Program-made: the position numbers and the translations under genes | Shown here: in pieces, positions 46,526-58,092 of the stretch | How positions within the stretch are numbered: the stretch's first letter is position 1 | How the letters are laid out: each line of letters begins with the position of its first letter | The notes under the pieces: model-generated | The model's input: the letters and a program-made list of their open reading frames with translations, nothing else | Databases searched by the model: none | What the model was told of the DNA's origin: nothing | Assembly (NCBI RefSeq): GCF_963678635.1 | Contig: NC_087070.1 | Location: 42,268,988-42,332,987 of the forward strand | Direction: 5' to 3' | Origin: Symsagittifera roscoffensis | Lineage: Eukaryota > Xenacoelomorpha > Acoela > Convolutidae | Length of the DNA: 64,000 nucleotides

Positions 46526-47285
46526 CTTTAATGTGTAATAAACATGTCCTTTACACTTTAGTTTAGTTAATAGTAATAAACATGTCCTCATGCATTTCGT
46601 TTATTTAATGATCTCCATTTATTTGAATAAGAACTGGATATTCGAAAAAGTCTATTCAAAACAACATGGCCAACAGATAGTTGGAAAAGAGTTTATGAAC
46701 GCAAGTAAACTGAAAAAAAAATACGGATTTATTTTTTCAAAATCTCAACTTTCGACTTTCAAAGAAAAAAGACGCCCTTACAAATCTCTGAATTTCTGGA
46801 AAAATTGATGATTGATCTTTTGATAAAAATTAACTCAATTTGAGATAACTGGATCAATAGGGAAACTTTTTATTTTGCTGGGAAATCTGAAAATTAGAAT
46901 CTATTTTCGAAACTAGCAGTCGATCACGTTTTTTGTGACCCTTACACTTTCACTGTTCGATAGTGTAGTCTGTATTCCTTTCAACAAATGAAATGGACTG
47001 AACTGAAAAAGAAATCATCAGTCAAACGGCGAAAAAGTAAATTGAGACTCAACAACCTGTTAGACATGGTGAAAAAAAACGAAAAAAAAAACATCGAAAG
47101 AAAAAGACTTATTTAAGAGTCTGAACTACGTTCATTGACTTAATAAAACATATTTCAGTTGGTTTTTAAATTTGATAGTTTAATTTTTTTATTGGTTTTT
47201 TAAGTTTTGACAAAATAACTTTTGAACCAACAAAATTTTTATTCTGCGCCAGCTTAGTGGATTATTTAGAACCTTTTTTCTAACC

Positions 47286-48979
47286 TAAGTCGCAAATATT
47301 GGTGCCAGTTTTGGGCAGCTTTACAGCGTTTTGATAGTATGCGCATTGACATTCGAATAGTAATAAGTTTACACAGTTGATGCATTTTTAATTCATCAAA
47401 TGAACCGAAAAAAGCTAATTGTTTCAGCAACATTACATTAATAAAAACTCGATTTCAGAAATTTTCAGAATTTATCTTGCAACTTTTTTGAAATGCATAA
47501 GTTATAAATAATGTGGCTTTATGCTTTGCGATTTAGTATATGCGAATTGTGTCTTGTGCTTTGTGCTAATTTTGCTGCATCAAATTGGCAATTTATTAGC
47601 ATATGTAGCTGCGCCATTGGTTGCTAGCTTATGGATCTTAAGCATCTGTGGCTGAGTGCTTACTGCGTGAGACTCAAATTTGCTAGGTCGCAGATTCGAA
47701 CCCGACATAAAGCCGAGTTTTTGCAAAATCGAGGCTTATTTCTACTTTTTTTTATGTCACTTGAAAGAGCTGCTTTTTGGTCATATTCTCACAAAGCACA
47801 GCTTCGCCTCTGTGTAAATATTTTATTTATCGATAGTTTTCTCAAATTGGGTTTATTTTACCAGAAAATTGTCAGTCAGAAATTCTATTTTTTCTATTTA
47901 CTTGAGTTCATTGACTCTTTTCCAGCTGTCGGTTGGCTATGTTTTTACGGCAAAAAAATATAGTTTTCGAAGATTTTTTTAAATTATCTGTCCCGGCTCT
48001 ACTTCCTCCTTACTATCTTGGGCCTTGCTGCCGTGAGTGAGATCTATGGCATCCGTTTTGTCGCAGATGGTCTCACCTTGTAGAGGCTGATGACGCTAAG
48101 ACCTCTCGAACAGTGAGCGAAGTGGGAATCGAACCCAATACCTTCGTATTATAGGCCGCGAGGCGTATTCACTCAGTCACGACCGCTCTTTTTGCTGCTT
48201 ATTTAAAATTAATAGACGTAGGTTGTGATTACATTGGCGATTGTTCGTAGTCCAATTGGCACAAAATTTTTAAACATAGGCAATCAAAGATTGGAAAAGA
48301 GTAATGAACGCAAGTAAACATGAAAAAACACTGACTTTCTTGAAAAATCTCAACTTCCGAATTTCAAAGAAAAAAAATAGATGCCCTTTAAGCTCTTCGA
48401 TTTTCTAAAACAATTTATGATTAAATCTTTTTGATAACATGAAACCAACTAGAGAAAACTGGATCAATAGGTAAAATTTTTATTCCGCTGGGAATCTAAA
48501 CATTAAGTTCTCGTTTCGAAACTAAAAATGTTTCACATTTTTTTGCGTCATTTCCTTGTTCGTATTTGGCGAGTGCTATTTACTTCACGTTCAGCAGATG
48601 AATTTCAATTGAATTCAAAAAGTGCATATATACCTGAGTGCATTCATAAATGCATCAGTAGGTATGATTGCTCATCTGTACTTAGTGGAGACTTTTAAAA
48701 CTTTTCCTGAAAAAAAATGTAGCCAGACCTATATAAGAGTCTTCACTCCGTTCAGTACTCTTAATCAATCACAAAAAAATCAAATTTTGTAATCGGATAA
48801 AAGAGGCACACTGAGTACTCCTTGGGTGTGTACCCATTTTTCATTGAAAATATGATAAATATCAAAATTAAACAACCCTATATTGGTTTTAAAGGACATT
48901 TTTTCTGTGTTTCTGGGCAGTAGTTTATTTAAACTCGTACGATTTTAAGATTTAGAAGGTTTGAACCTTTTTTCTAACC
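47286..48979. repeat. 3.26-kb tandem array, unit 4, internally deleted
   Basis: This unit follows the others to GATTTAGAAGGTTT at about 48,962 and then jumps directly to GAACCTTTTTTCTAACC, the start of the next unit. About 1.57 kb is missing, including both the VPS28 and the ferlin exon. The retained part is more diverged from units 1-3 than they are from each other, so this is an older edge unit not recently homogenised. Confidence 0.9.
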
Positions 48980-49500
48980 TAAGTCGCAAATATTGGTGCC
49001 AGTTTTGGGCAGCTTTACAGCGTTTTGATAGTATGCTCATTGACATTCGAATAGTAATAAGTTGACACAGTTGATGCATTTTTAATTCATCAAATGAACC
49101 GTAAAAAGCAATTTTTTTCATGCAAAGGTCGTGTGGATGCCTTCATTTTGTTATAATCCAAATTATTACGTGCAAAATTGTGTCTATTTATGTTTTGTGC
49201 CATTTTAGCTGCATCGCACTGGCAGTTTATCAGCATATGTAGCTGCTTTATTCGAAATTTTGTTTGTCGCTGGTTAAGCGTTTGTGGCTAAGTGGTTAGA
49301 GCGTGAGACTCAAAATCACTTGATTGCAGTAGGTCGCAGATCGAAGCCTAGACCTAGCCGAATTTTTGCTAATTCGAGGCTTACTTCTTTTTTTTACACT
49401 TTCTATAGCTGCTTTTTGTTGTTGTCGCTAGTTTCTCACTCGGATCAGTTTTTTAATGCACATTGCTGAATGCATTATTGTTAAAATTTCAACGCTCATC
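48980..49500. repeat. 3.26-kb tandem array, unit 5, partial and diverged
   Basis: It starts like the others (AAGTCGCAAATATTGGTGCC), is close for ~120 bp, then is clearly diverged but still alignable through AGCATATGTAGCTGC and the SINE head at 49,275. Similarity fades by about 49,480. This is the ancestral right edge of the array, just before the upstream ferlin exon. Confidence 0.7.
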
Positions 49501-49800
49501 ACAGAGAACATATTCACGCAAGCAGACATTTAAAGCAAACACAAAACAGTTTTAAGGGCCAAAAAACACATTTTCAGTTCTTCCGGAAGCAATACAAAAA
49601 TGTCTAGCAGTGGAAACTCCTACATGTCATTAAGACATGACATTAAGGCAACAAATGGCCGTTAAAACTTTTAAAACGATCTATAATTGTCAGAAGTACA
49701 ATGTTGAGAGTTGCGTGTGGCGTCGTCATTAAGTCCCATCAAAAACGGTTCTCGTCTTTACAGCGGTCGTCTTATTTTTGGACTCCGCACCGCGTGTTAC
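49501..49800. other. Ferlin intron remnant, nothing recognised
   Basis: Between the end of the array and the ferlin exon donor at 49,800. AT-rich with no coding or repeat match noticed, apart from a small duplication of ACATGTCATTAAGACATGACATTAAGG-like sequence (a CATGACATTAAG direct/inverted pair) near 49,622-49,650. Confidence 0.4.
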
Positions 49801-49964
49801 CTGTTTCGCATCTGGGGGTTGCTCAATTTGCGTCTCTCAACATGCTCCTGCACTAGATTCCACGACTGCAAAATGCGCAAGGAGAGAGCTTCTCGGATAA
49901 CATCGCCTGAGTCTCCTCCGAACTCCGATTTGTAATCCGACAGTTCGTATATTTTCCCGCATAT
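49801..49964 (-). CDS. Ferlin exon upstream of the array
   Basis: Acceptor AATTTCAG, 54 codons plus 2 bases, donor GTAACA. It encodes ICGKIYELSDYKSEFGGDSG, DVIREALSLRILQSWNLVQE and HVERRKLSNPQMRN. The block L-x-L-R-I-L to L-V-x-E-H-V-E corresponds to the ferlin signature LVPEHVETRxLYNP before the last C2 domain. AG plus the first G of the array exon makes Arg and continues in frame. Ferlin exons further upstream were not recognised within the window. Confidence 0.88.
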
Positions 49965-50748
49965 CTGAAATTAAATGCGGCTCTGAATAGATGATTCGGA
50001 CTGACCGTTTAAGAGCAGTTTTACTGACATCTAAATTTCTTTTTATGTTTACCGTGTCTTTTCTTTGATTGTAAATAATTTACTCATACCACTTAAGTAT
50101 TAACTTAAGTATCGATCTAACAACAAGAATCAAGTGACGTAAGTTCTAGTTGGCTAGCGTGGAAGAGTTGATGCCTTCGTGAACTCTTCGTTTCAATTTG
50201 CATCAAATCCAATAAGCTATTACTCTTTTCATAACCCGACATATTTAGTTCTAAGGGAACTAACATAGCGTCAAATATATGTCTTTTGATTTTTCATTTT
50301 TGGAATACCTCAACACGCAGTTCTCTACAAACGCGACAACAGCTCTTTGTACTAATATCGACTAGTCTACTTGGATTATCTGCATACTGTATGAGAATGT
50401 ATAAGATAGCAAAGAAAGATGGTTAAAACGGAAAATATACCCTGATGATTTTAACAGAAGAAAACTGCTCCTATCAGGGCAAAGCCCTGAATGTTCCGCA
50501 ACTGTTCTCGATTTGTTTTAACTGTTCTCGGGATAAATCACCTTGCGTAAAGAATGCATAAAAATATCACACGAACAGTTAAGCTAGACTCTTGTCAGAG
50601 TAATATAGTGGTGTGCCAACTCTGGGCCCACGAAGGTCCATTGATCAATCCCCAAAAGATAAAAAATTTCTTTTGAAATTTGGTCTGAATTAAAAAAAAT
50701 CACCCCGAGCATATATATTTCTCATTTTCTTTGAAAGTAGGAATAAAC
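49965..50748. other. Intron or intergenic sequence upstream of the ferlin exon
   Basis: AT-rich, no coding segment recognised. The preceding ferlin exon, which should encode a W-R-D-x-L-x-P-S-type block, was looked for on the minus strand up to 58 kb and was not found. Confidence 0.4.
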
Positions 50749-50943
50749 GGATCTACTTAACAATCTCCCCCCCCCTTTTATTGTACCTACTAATGAATTT
50801 TCACTCCTATAATTTAATACAGTAAATTAGCACAAGAACTTGTATTGAGAATTCGAATTTTGCTGCATTCGAAATGGTCGAAAAATCTGCCATTTTGATC
50901 TACTTAACATTACGAGGCCAAACTGTGCATTCTCTGCATTGTC

Positions 50944-51253
50944 AGCGGAATCCGCACTTGGCCAAAATCAGATTTGTCGCGGAATCAGCAACATTGCTAC
51001 TTTTCTTTGATCTTCTATGCTGTTTTGGATTCCACAAACAAATACCTAAATCATTGTACCGCTCAAAATCGCTCCAAAAATATGCGAATTTGCGGAATCC
51101 GCAACAGTATTTGTGGAACCCAGAACAGTTTGTGTCAAGTCCACAAACAAATGATAAAACATTTGTATCGTTAAATTGAGCTGTTGCGGAATCCGCAACT
51201 GTAAGTGGAATCCGCAAATTGTACGTGGAATCCGCATGTTGTTTGCGGACTCC
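50944..51253. repeat. Cluster of GCGGAATCCGC palindromic motifs
   Basis: Motifs at about 50,944 (AGCGGAATCCGCA), 50,977 (CGCGGAATCAGCA), 51,088 (TTGCGGAATCCGCAA), 51,185 (TTGCGGAATCCGCAA), 51,206 (GTGGAATCCGCAA), 51,226 (GTGGAATCCGCA) and 51,242 (TTGCGGACTCC), plus half-matches TTTGTGGAACCC and GATTCCACAAACAAAT. Perfect copies are palindromes with a 15-bp span. Irregular spacing rules out a simple microsatellite. In many DNA transposons subterminal repeated motifs bind the transposase, which is the likeliest reading here. Confidence 0.6.
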
Positions 51254-51310
51254 ATTTACATATATGTTTATATGGGGTAACGTTTATATTTATATCTTTT
51301 ATTTACTACA

Positions 51311-51411
51311 GGTGTTCACCAACAACGGTTCACCAACAAAACATGACGACGTCTACCGGTCTCAATTAGATCTCAACTTCGATCTGACCAACTTCGTCAG
51401 GAGGGGGGAGA
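51311..51411 (+). other. Exon-like segment near the right end of the inverted-repeat element
   Basis: After TTTATTTACTACAG the frame reads VFTNNGSPTKHDDVYRSQLD, then LNFDLTNFVRRGE, with base composition and codon choice closer to coding sequence than its surroundings. The element's terminal repeat follows directly. I do not recognise the protein. It could be a captured host exon, a real exon partly overwritten by the element end, or a piece of a transposase. Confidence 0.3.
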
Positions 51412-51428
51412 GATTGTTAATTAGATCC

Positions 51429-54400
51429 CAATATACAACTAGTTAAGGTCTGCTGACTTGGTTTTTATATTTTACAGGTATAGTATACAATTTCCGATAA
51501 ATTTTTTGTGTTGTCTTCTTGATTTGTGTTTATTTCAGTGTTGAGTAATGAGCAGATGGTGGAATTACGACAGTCGATATCAGAACAATAGTAGCTGAAG
51601 TCGGGTTTGCAGAGTCGAGTGTTGAAGTAAATCAAAATGCAAAATAGCTTTATTTGAAGCTACAAGAAATTTCAAAGATACAATCAACGGCAAAGCGGAG
51701 CACCACTTGCGATAGCACATAAAAAAGCATTGTAAGCTATCAGACTAAACCCGAAAAAAAAACTAGAAAAAATGTTTTTAAAAACTTCAAAATGTTGTCT
51801 GGAATGATGTTCTGTTTGCGATAAATACAGAAAAACACAACCGACTGCGTTGAACGAAAATTAGAGCCGCAAACATTATCGAGCCGCAACAGCCAATCAA
51901 ATTTGGGTAAAGCCGAGTAGAATTCAAAACAATAGATTTTAATAATAAACTGAGCTTTGCACTGAGCGACCCAGAGGGGAGGTATAAAATCGACTTTTCT
52001 GTGAAACGACCAAAAATGAAGTAAATAAGCCAATAAACTATTAGCCGAAGTAATTTAGGTCGAACAAATTTGTTAAGCGAAACAAAATTGAAATACGAAG
52101 TTATGATTAGTAAAAATTAAAATTGCAAGTGTAAATCAAAAACAAAGCAACTACAGTGAAAGTTGCGCACAGCAAAAAAAAACAATTCTGAGAAGAAGCA
52201 AGTAAACCTGCAAAACCAAGCTAAGTGTGCAAAAGGCAATCGGAAATCTGATTTCGGATTGAACCACGGTACCACTAGGAGATGAGTCCTGGTTAACACG
52301 TAATAAGTGAAGTAGCTATTTTCTCAAGAAATAAATAAATCAAAACAGAACAACCTGAAAAAAATTTATCGGGCTAGAATAAAAAAAGCAAAAAACAAAG
52401 TTCAAAAAAAACATTTGCAAACTGAGCCGCGAAATTGAGCTGCAAAGGAAAGGTAAAGTTTAATTTAAACTTCTTTGTATTGAATCAAAAAATGTTCAAT
52501 AAATTTTTGTTTGATATAATTTTTATAACCGAACAAAAATGGCACACATTTTGTTTTATTGGGATATAACTAAATTGAATATATCCCGCGTTAAATTGCT
52601 TGCCAGGAGCGCAAGCAGAAAAAACGCAATTTTTCGATCAAAATTTTCCAAAGTGCCTAGAAACGCCTTTTTTTTGGCCTGTTTTTTTTTCAAAAGTTTC
52701 AGAAAATCAAAAAACTCAGACAATCAAAAAGCTCAGAAAATCAATTTGGTCGACCTAAAAAAAGGAAAATCCGGCCCCACGCGAGAAAATCCTAGATCCA
52801 CCCCTGCTTTGAAATGAAAAAATCTATAAATCAGGTCCCTCGTGGTATGCAGCGTCAGCATAACGGAGTTGAATTATGAATGTTGAGTAATGACTTCACT
52901 ATTCGAAATTTCGATGTAGCACAATTAATCAAACATTTTTTTGATATAGCAGAGTTGAAACGAGTGTTTTCCCGCGATGCTAATTTATGCCTGTAAAAAG
53001 ATACAACTTTTTACAAAGTTTCTGTCGCACGTTTCGTTGTAAAATTTGTTTTGTTTACTTCCACACTTAGCGTTTTTCAGCTTAACAATGCTGCTCGCAT
53101 CAAAAACGATGACTTCAATATCGCGCTTGCCGCCATAAATTTTCAGTCTCCTAGGCGATACAATTTGTGTCCAACAGGTTTTAATGAAGATCAATAAACT
53201 TGCCTCCAAAACTGTCTTAAAAAATTTATAAGTAATTAAAACTTCATTGCATTATTGCAAAATAGCTGTTTTTAAGTCAGCAAGCTGCAGACACTAATGG
53301 TTTTTATAATTTTTCAGGAAAAAGTCTCGAAACTTGGTTAATCGCGTTTCGGTTTTTGGTTTTGGAAGATCATTTCTTTTAAACTTGCTGACACAAACAC
53401 AGATTACCGTATTCAATTATGAATTGCGCGAAAAGCTTGCATGTTGTTTGTTTCAAAAATGGATATTGGTTTTCAGACTTAAGACTGGAGTAAAAAAGAT
53501 TAAATTAGACTGGAGTAAATTTTAGGGCTGAGCCATTTTTCTCTAATTGGGTTTCTTTTATGAAACATTACCAATAATTTGAAGATTTTGAAACGTGAAC
53601 AGTTTAAAAAGGATGCATAATTTAGTAACTGGGATAAAATTTTCCCGTAGAACTTTTTACAATTGAACTAGCTTATTTTTTGAGCTCGAACAGTTTTCCA
53701 GACCTACAACTTGCGCCCTAACATTTGGGGTTCAATTTTCTTCAGCATGCTGGAAAGTGAAGTTTTTGCGGGAAAACTTAAGTTCAAGTTTTTCAGTCTT
53801 AAAGCATTTAAAAAAACTTCACTGGTAAGTTTTTTGAATTGTGATTTTTTTCTCCAGAGCTTTTTTTTAAGTTACACAATCAGTTTATTGTACTATGTGA
53901 TCTAAATCTGTTTTGCAGTACCATAGCCTCAGAGTTTTTTTAATTTTGAATTTTTAACCAAAACTTGTATTTTCTTGCTATTTAGTTTTGCTGACTTCCC
54001 GGGTTGACCTCCATAGACTGAAAATGCTAGTCATACAATTCCCATAACTAAGTCTGTGAAAAAAGTTAGTCAAACGAATTTTAATCACTTTGAAAATCAA
54101 AACTTTTTTTCTAGTTTTCGCATTAAAGAAGGCGTATCTACTTAAATATAAGAGGAAACTTTTTTTGGCAAAAAGAGGTAAGCATACAATTTCAATGAGT
54201 AGAAAATTATAACTAGGTGTTTTTTTGATGGCGGATGGCAGCATCAAAAAAGTTGTAAAGTTGTAAATTTATCAGAAAATTTGCATGTTTATGGCGCAAA
54301 ACGGATTTTTTATTCAAATAAGTATTGTCCACAAAAAGCTTTTACACGCAAAATGTAAGTTTTTGGTAGGATAACATAGACTTTGATACATAAATGTTCA

Positions 54401-55136
54401 GTTTTTTTTCTGTTTCTACGAATAAATGTTTTCAAAATTTCTGAAGAAGCCTATTTTCTTGTTTTGCATGTTTCTGTATGCCTTCATCAATTCATGACTA
54501 ACAAAAAATTTACATTTACAAAACTAAGAAGTTCGCTACCTTCATTATATCGTTTGTCTTAGACATCTGTAATCAAGTCTTTGCCAATGCATTGTACAAG
54601 CAAGAACTTTACTGAAACCTTTGGTAACTCTAGCTTTGATTAACCAGAGTCTTTGTCCCTTGCGTTCGGTTATGACACATTCCAAAAGTTTTTTAGAAGA
54701 TTATATTTAATTTTTTTTCTCATTTATTGAAAATTGCTAGTCATGCAAATTCATGAATGAAAAATTGCTAATCATAGACTTTTCTTATAATTTTCTGCAC
54801 TCATGGAGTTGAAAATTATATGATGAGCATTTCTCCGTAAATAAACACTGTATGACGCTTGTTTTTCGTGTTAGCCTTTATTTCAAGAACACATAATTCA
54901 TGCTTTCAAAGCATACAAAAAACGTTATTGTTTGATGAAATTCTTGTTCTGACAGAAGATAATTGCGGAAGACGTGTACTTGGGTGAGCTTTTCAGACTT
55001 TTTTGAAAAAGTGCATGCCCCATTTATTTTCACCCCACATTAAAGTTATCGATGCACCATTTTAAAACATAGAGTCATTTTGCCTGAAAAAAGTTTTTTG
55101 CATCCTTCTTAATCCCATTTAATGCAAACCCTGCTG
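51429..55136. other. 3.7-kb AT-rich stretch without a recognised gene
   Basis: No conserved protein segment recognised on either strand. CCCGGGTTGACC at 53,997-54,008 matches the end of the inverted-repeat element at 60,331-61,032, and GTTGTAAAGTTGTAAA near 54,251 recalls its interior, so a degraded relative may lie at about 53,997-54,270. A minus-strand stretch at 53,040-53,155 is less AT-rich and reads RRLKIYGGKRDIEVIVFDAS without matching a family I know. Confidence 0.4.
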
Positions 55137-55242
55137 TGAGGGGCTAAATATTTGGATGTCAATCATTTCAGTTGATACTTATAATTATTTATATTATTGA
55201 GAGTTTCTCATAACACTACTAATTGTGAGCAGGTACCTGCTT
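55137..55242. repeat. Direct end repeat of the LTR fossil, left copy
   Basis: Shares TATTTGGATGTCAWTCWTTT, TATAATTATTTATATTMTTG and GAGCAGGTACCTGC with 57,989-58,092. The RNase H remnant begins directly after it, which suggests that internal loss brought the left repeat next to pol. Confidence 0.7.
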
Positions 55243-57988
55243 TCGGGAATAATGAAAAGAACAAAACCTTTTTTTTGGAGACTTACACGATGGCTAGACA
55301 GATTAATTCCGTTCGATTTCGTCGTAGAACATAAACAGGGAGCAAAAATCAAATTCGCAGATTACTTGTCAAGACATCCATGCGACCCCCAAAAAGCCAT
55401 AAAAAATGCGATAGCTTATTCACGGTAGGTAAAATTCACGCTGTAAGAAAATCTCTTGGTTTCTGACCCAAAATTCAACCCCTTGGTAAAAGTAATAATA
55501 CTCGAAAGATGCAAGAAACTATCTAAACGAGACTCGTCCATTCAGAACCAAGAACGGCAAACATGCTTAAGCACACCGACGGTTGAAGGCGGAAAGTCAT
55601 GCGTTAAAAATCTGGCCAATAAGAATCGTCCAATTTGCATACCGCATAGGTCAGCCGAATCCAAGGGACGTTCAGTGTACACTGCACATCGTTCCCCTGG
55701 AAGGCGGTCATTTGAAACAAAATTAATACAACAAATCAGAAAAATGGTTGAAAGTTCAGATTGTTCTTTTTCGGTCATTGAAATTGACTCAAAACTAAGT
55801 TCCCTAATCAGACTAGACCCTAATCTTCAAAGTAGCGATGAAATAACTGTAATTAATCCAAGAATTGAAGCCATCACCAAAAAATACACGATATTCGAAA
55901 AATAACACAGTCCAATCAATTCCTTCAAAATTTCCGGTTGAATTATTTCCAGCAATAAATCCTAATCAACGAATCATGTCAATTGTACTAAGCGATTGTA
56001 AAATAAATAAGAAATCTACCTCATTACCTGAATCGTTTAATTTGAAAATTGTCGCTTCGAACATCCCGGCAGACATCATTTTATTTAAAGTTAAAGACGC
56101 ATTAAAAAAGAAGACCAATTTTAAGGATTAATTTACGAAGGTGGGAAAATAATGGGCTCAGTATGCCAACGACCTCTTCCTAAAAGACATCTGTGTCTGG
56201 CTGGACGGACGACTAGTAATCCCATTACCACTGCAAATACCGGTAGAGTCACGGATCCACTTCTACCATCATGAAAAACGGAACATGTTCGAGGTTGCTC
56301 GGTATGTTTGGTACCCCTATATGTACCGCAGTCTGGCGGCAAAAACGATCTAATGTCAATAATGCAGGGATGCGGTAAGAACTCAAAACCGTAGCTACCC
56401 AAGGAAGATATTAGAAAAGTCCCCGAACCTAATGAATGTATACAATTGGTTTTCTGGGGTCCAATAAGCGATTTGAGAAAGCAGAAAAAGTATGTTTTGG
56501 TCACGACGGACAGGTTTTCAAGGTGCCCATAGGCCATGGTTACTACAACCAACACGTCGGATAAAGTATTAAAATTTCTGGAAAAATACATTAACCACCA
56601 CGGGGTATGTCGTAAAATCCATGTAGACCAAGGGTCATGTTTCACGTCCAACAAGTTTTAAAGCTTCTGTAGTATCGATTGAATTGAGCTAATCTACTCC
56701 CCAGTAAAGAATCACTGGGGCACGGGGTCGGTGGAGAGAATAATCGGCAGTCTCAAAAACTTCGTGCTCACCTATGCAATCGAAAAGGAACGCAAACCTC
56801 TAGAATTAATGGTCGACAAAACGTTAGGCGGATAACGTTTCTCGAAAATGCGACTAGTAAGCTAATCCATTTTGAGGCACACCACGGTTAGGAGGCAAAT
56901 ACCGTTTTACGTAACCTCATGAAAAAACCAAGTCTTAAAAACCTGGATTGGAAAAACGTCCTAAAACAAAAATGTTTGTGTTGAGACGAAAACGACTCAG
57001 AGCTGATTTCGATCGCCTATTCGCAGCACTCAAACTGGAAGGAACGGTCAGACCTGGTTTACGCCCCAACACTGAGGAAGTCACCTTTTTTACTAGACAC
57101 CGATCAGCAGATCGACACAGACCAGGGGGAAGAACCGCAGGGCAAACTGCCCCACCAAGGGAATAAGGAGGCCGCCGATATCTACCCGCGTACTACTAGC
57201 AAAACGCTAAACTGGTACAGACTAATAAAATCTAACATTGTATCTGAATCTAAACTTAACACCAAACTGAAAAACGGGTCTGTACTTAGGAAAAATGCCG
57301 TGACAATGAAATCAAAACCAACTGCTCCAAAGAAACGTAAACCGGCTACCGTGGCGGAGATGTTAGCAAGCGCAAGGCGGGGAGTTCCGCGAAGCCCTAA
57401 GTCGAAGCGGCCGAAAACTGTAAAGACTGAAAAAGTAAGGGTAATCGCCGAACCATCAGACGACTCAGACAGTGAAGATTATCGGCCATTGAACACTATC
57501 CCATTGCGACTACCAGTCGAAGTTGCGGCGCGAGATGAGGCAATTGCAGCCGACCAAGGGAAGAGCGGGGCGACGACGCATGAGAAACGGGCGGCGGCTA
57601 AAGTACGGAGTACGAAAACGAAACGGGCGAAGGAAAATCAGAAAAGACCGGCACTATTTCAAGAGAATGCCTCTCGAACAGTAGCCACGAAGAGGGAGAT
57701 TTGGAGACGCAGAGCGACAGTTCGGGAACCCGAAAAAGAACGAGGTGACGCAAACCTGGGGACAGAAGGGGAGAGGTGATGATTGACTCCATTACTGAAA
57801 AACCTCAAGGGGCGGAGGAAATTCGAAGAATCCAAGGGAGGTGGAAAACTGATTTCAAATTTTTCAAAACCTTGTAACCCAGGGAGAGGGATGGCCATAA
57901 GCCTATAACTCAAAGCTGTTTCAGTGTTGCTAATTTTTGCAATAAATTTAAATTAATATGTATTCAAATTTTACAGGCGTAGGGAAAA

Positions 57989-58092
57989 GTGGGCTACATA
58001 TTTGGATGTCATTCTTTTCAGTTGATACCCATAATTATTTATATTCTTGAGAGTTTCTTATATCACTACTAAGTGCGAGCAGGTACCTGCCT
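57989..58092. repeat. Direct end repeat of the LTR fossil, right copy
   Basis: Right-hand partner of 55,137-55,242. Sequence after it (58,093 onward) is different from that after the left copy. Confidence 0.7.

Larger units (their letters stand above)
44028..47285. repeat. 3.26-kb tandem array, unit 3
   Basis: Third full unit, 3,258 bp. There are a few single-base differences from unit 2, for example in the VPS28 exon (TCA to GCA) and ATTGGAT to ATTAGAT near 45,536. It carries its own VPS28 terminal exon and ferlin exon. Confidence 0.95.
50749..51428. mobile_element. 680-bp inverted-repeat DNA element of the GGATCTACTTAAC family
   Basis: The left end is GGATCTACTTAACAATCTCC. The right end, reverse complemented, is GGATCTAATTAACAATCTCT, with a C-rich run next to each. 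Flanking 8-mers GAATAAAC and CAATATAC agree at 6 of 8 positions, a plausible decayed target duplication. The left 60 bp (through TTGTACCTACTAA) match the small foldback element at 61,909-62,018, so that one looks like an internally deleted sibling. The interior holds a cluster of GCGGAATCCGC palindromes and an exon-like stretch near the right end. Confidence 0.6.
55137..58092 (+). mobile_element. Ty3/gypsy-type LTR retrotransposon fossil
   Basis: Pol remnants lie in the usual Ty3/gypsy order on the plus strand: the end of an RNase H domain at 55,225-55,428 (FVVEHKQGAKIKFADYLSRH), then an integrase region at about 56,130-56,930 (YVLVTTDRF, HVDQGSCFT and GTGSVERIIGSLKNFV are recognisable), then a basic, charged tail at 57,300-57,779. 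A direct repeat of about 105 bp ending in GAGCAGGTACCTGC lies at 55,137-55,242 and 57,989-58,092 and may be LTR pieces. Gag, protease and most of the reverse transcriptase are absent. The element is broken, with roughly five to ten breaks in what is left. The two end repeats differ at about one base in eight by eye, so it is old. Confidence 0.8.

Noticed and set aside
53034-53160. Possible ferlin exon on the minus strand (RRLKIYGGKRDIEVIVFDAS)
   Set aside because: Splice-like AG and GT are nearby and composition is coding-like, but it does not match the ferlin segment expected before 49,964 or any family I can name.
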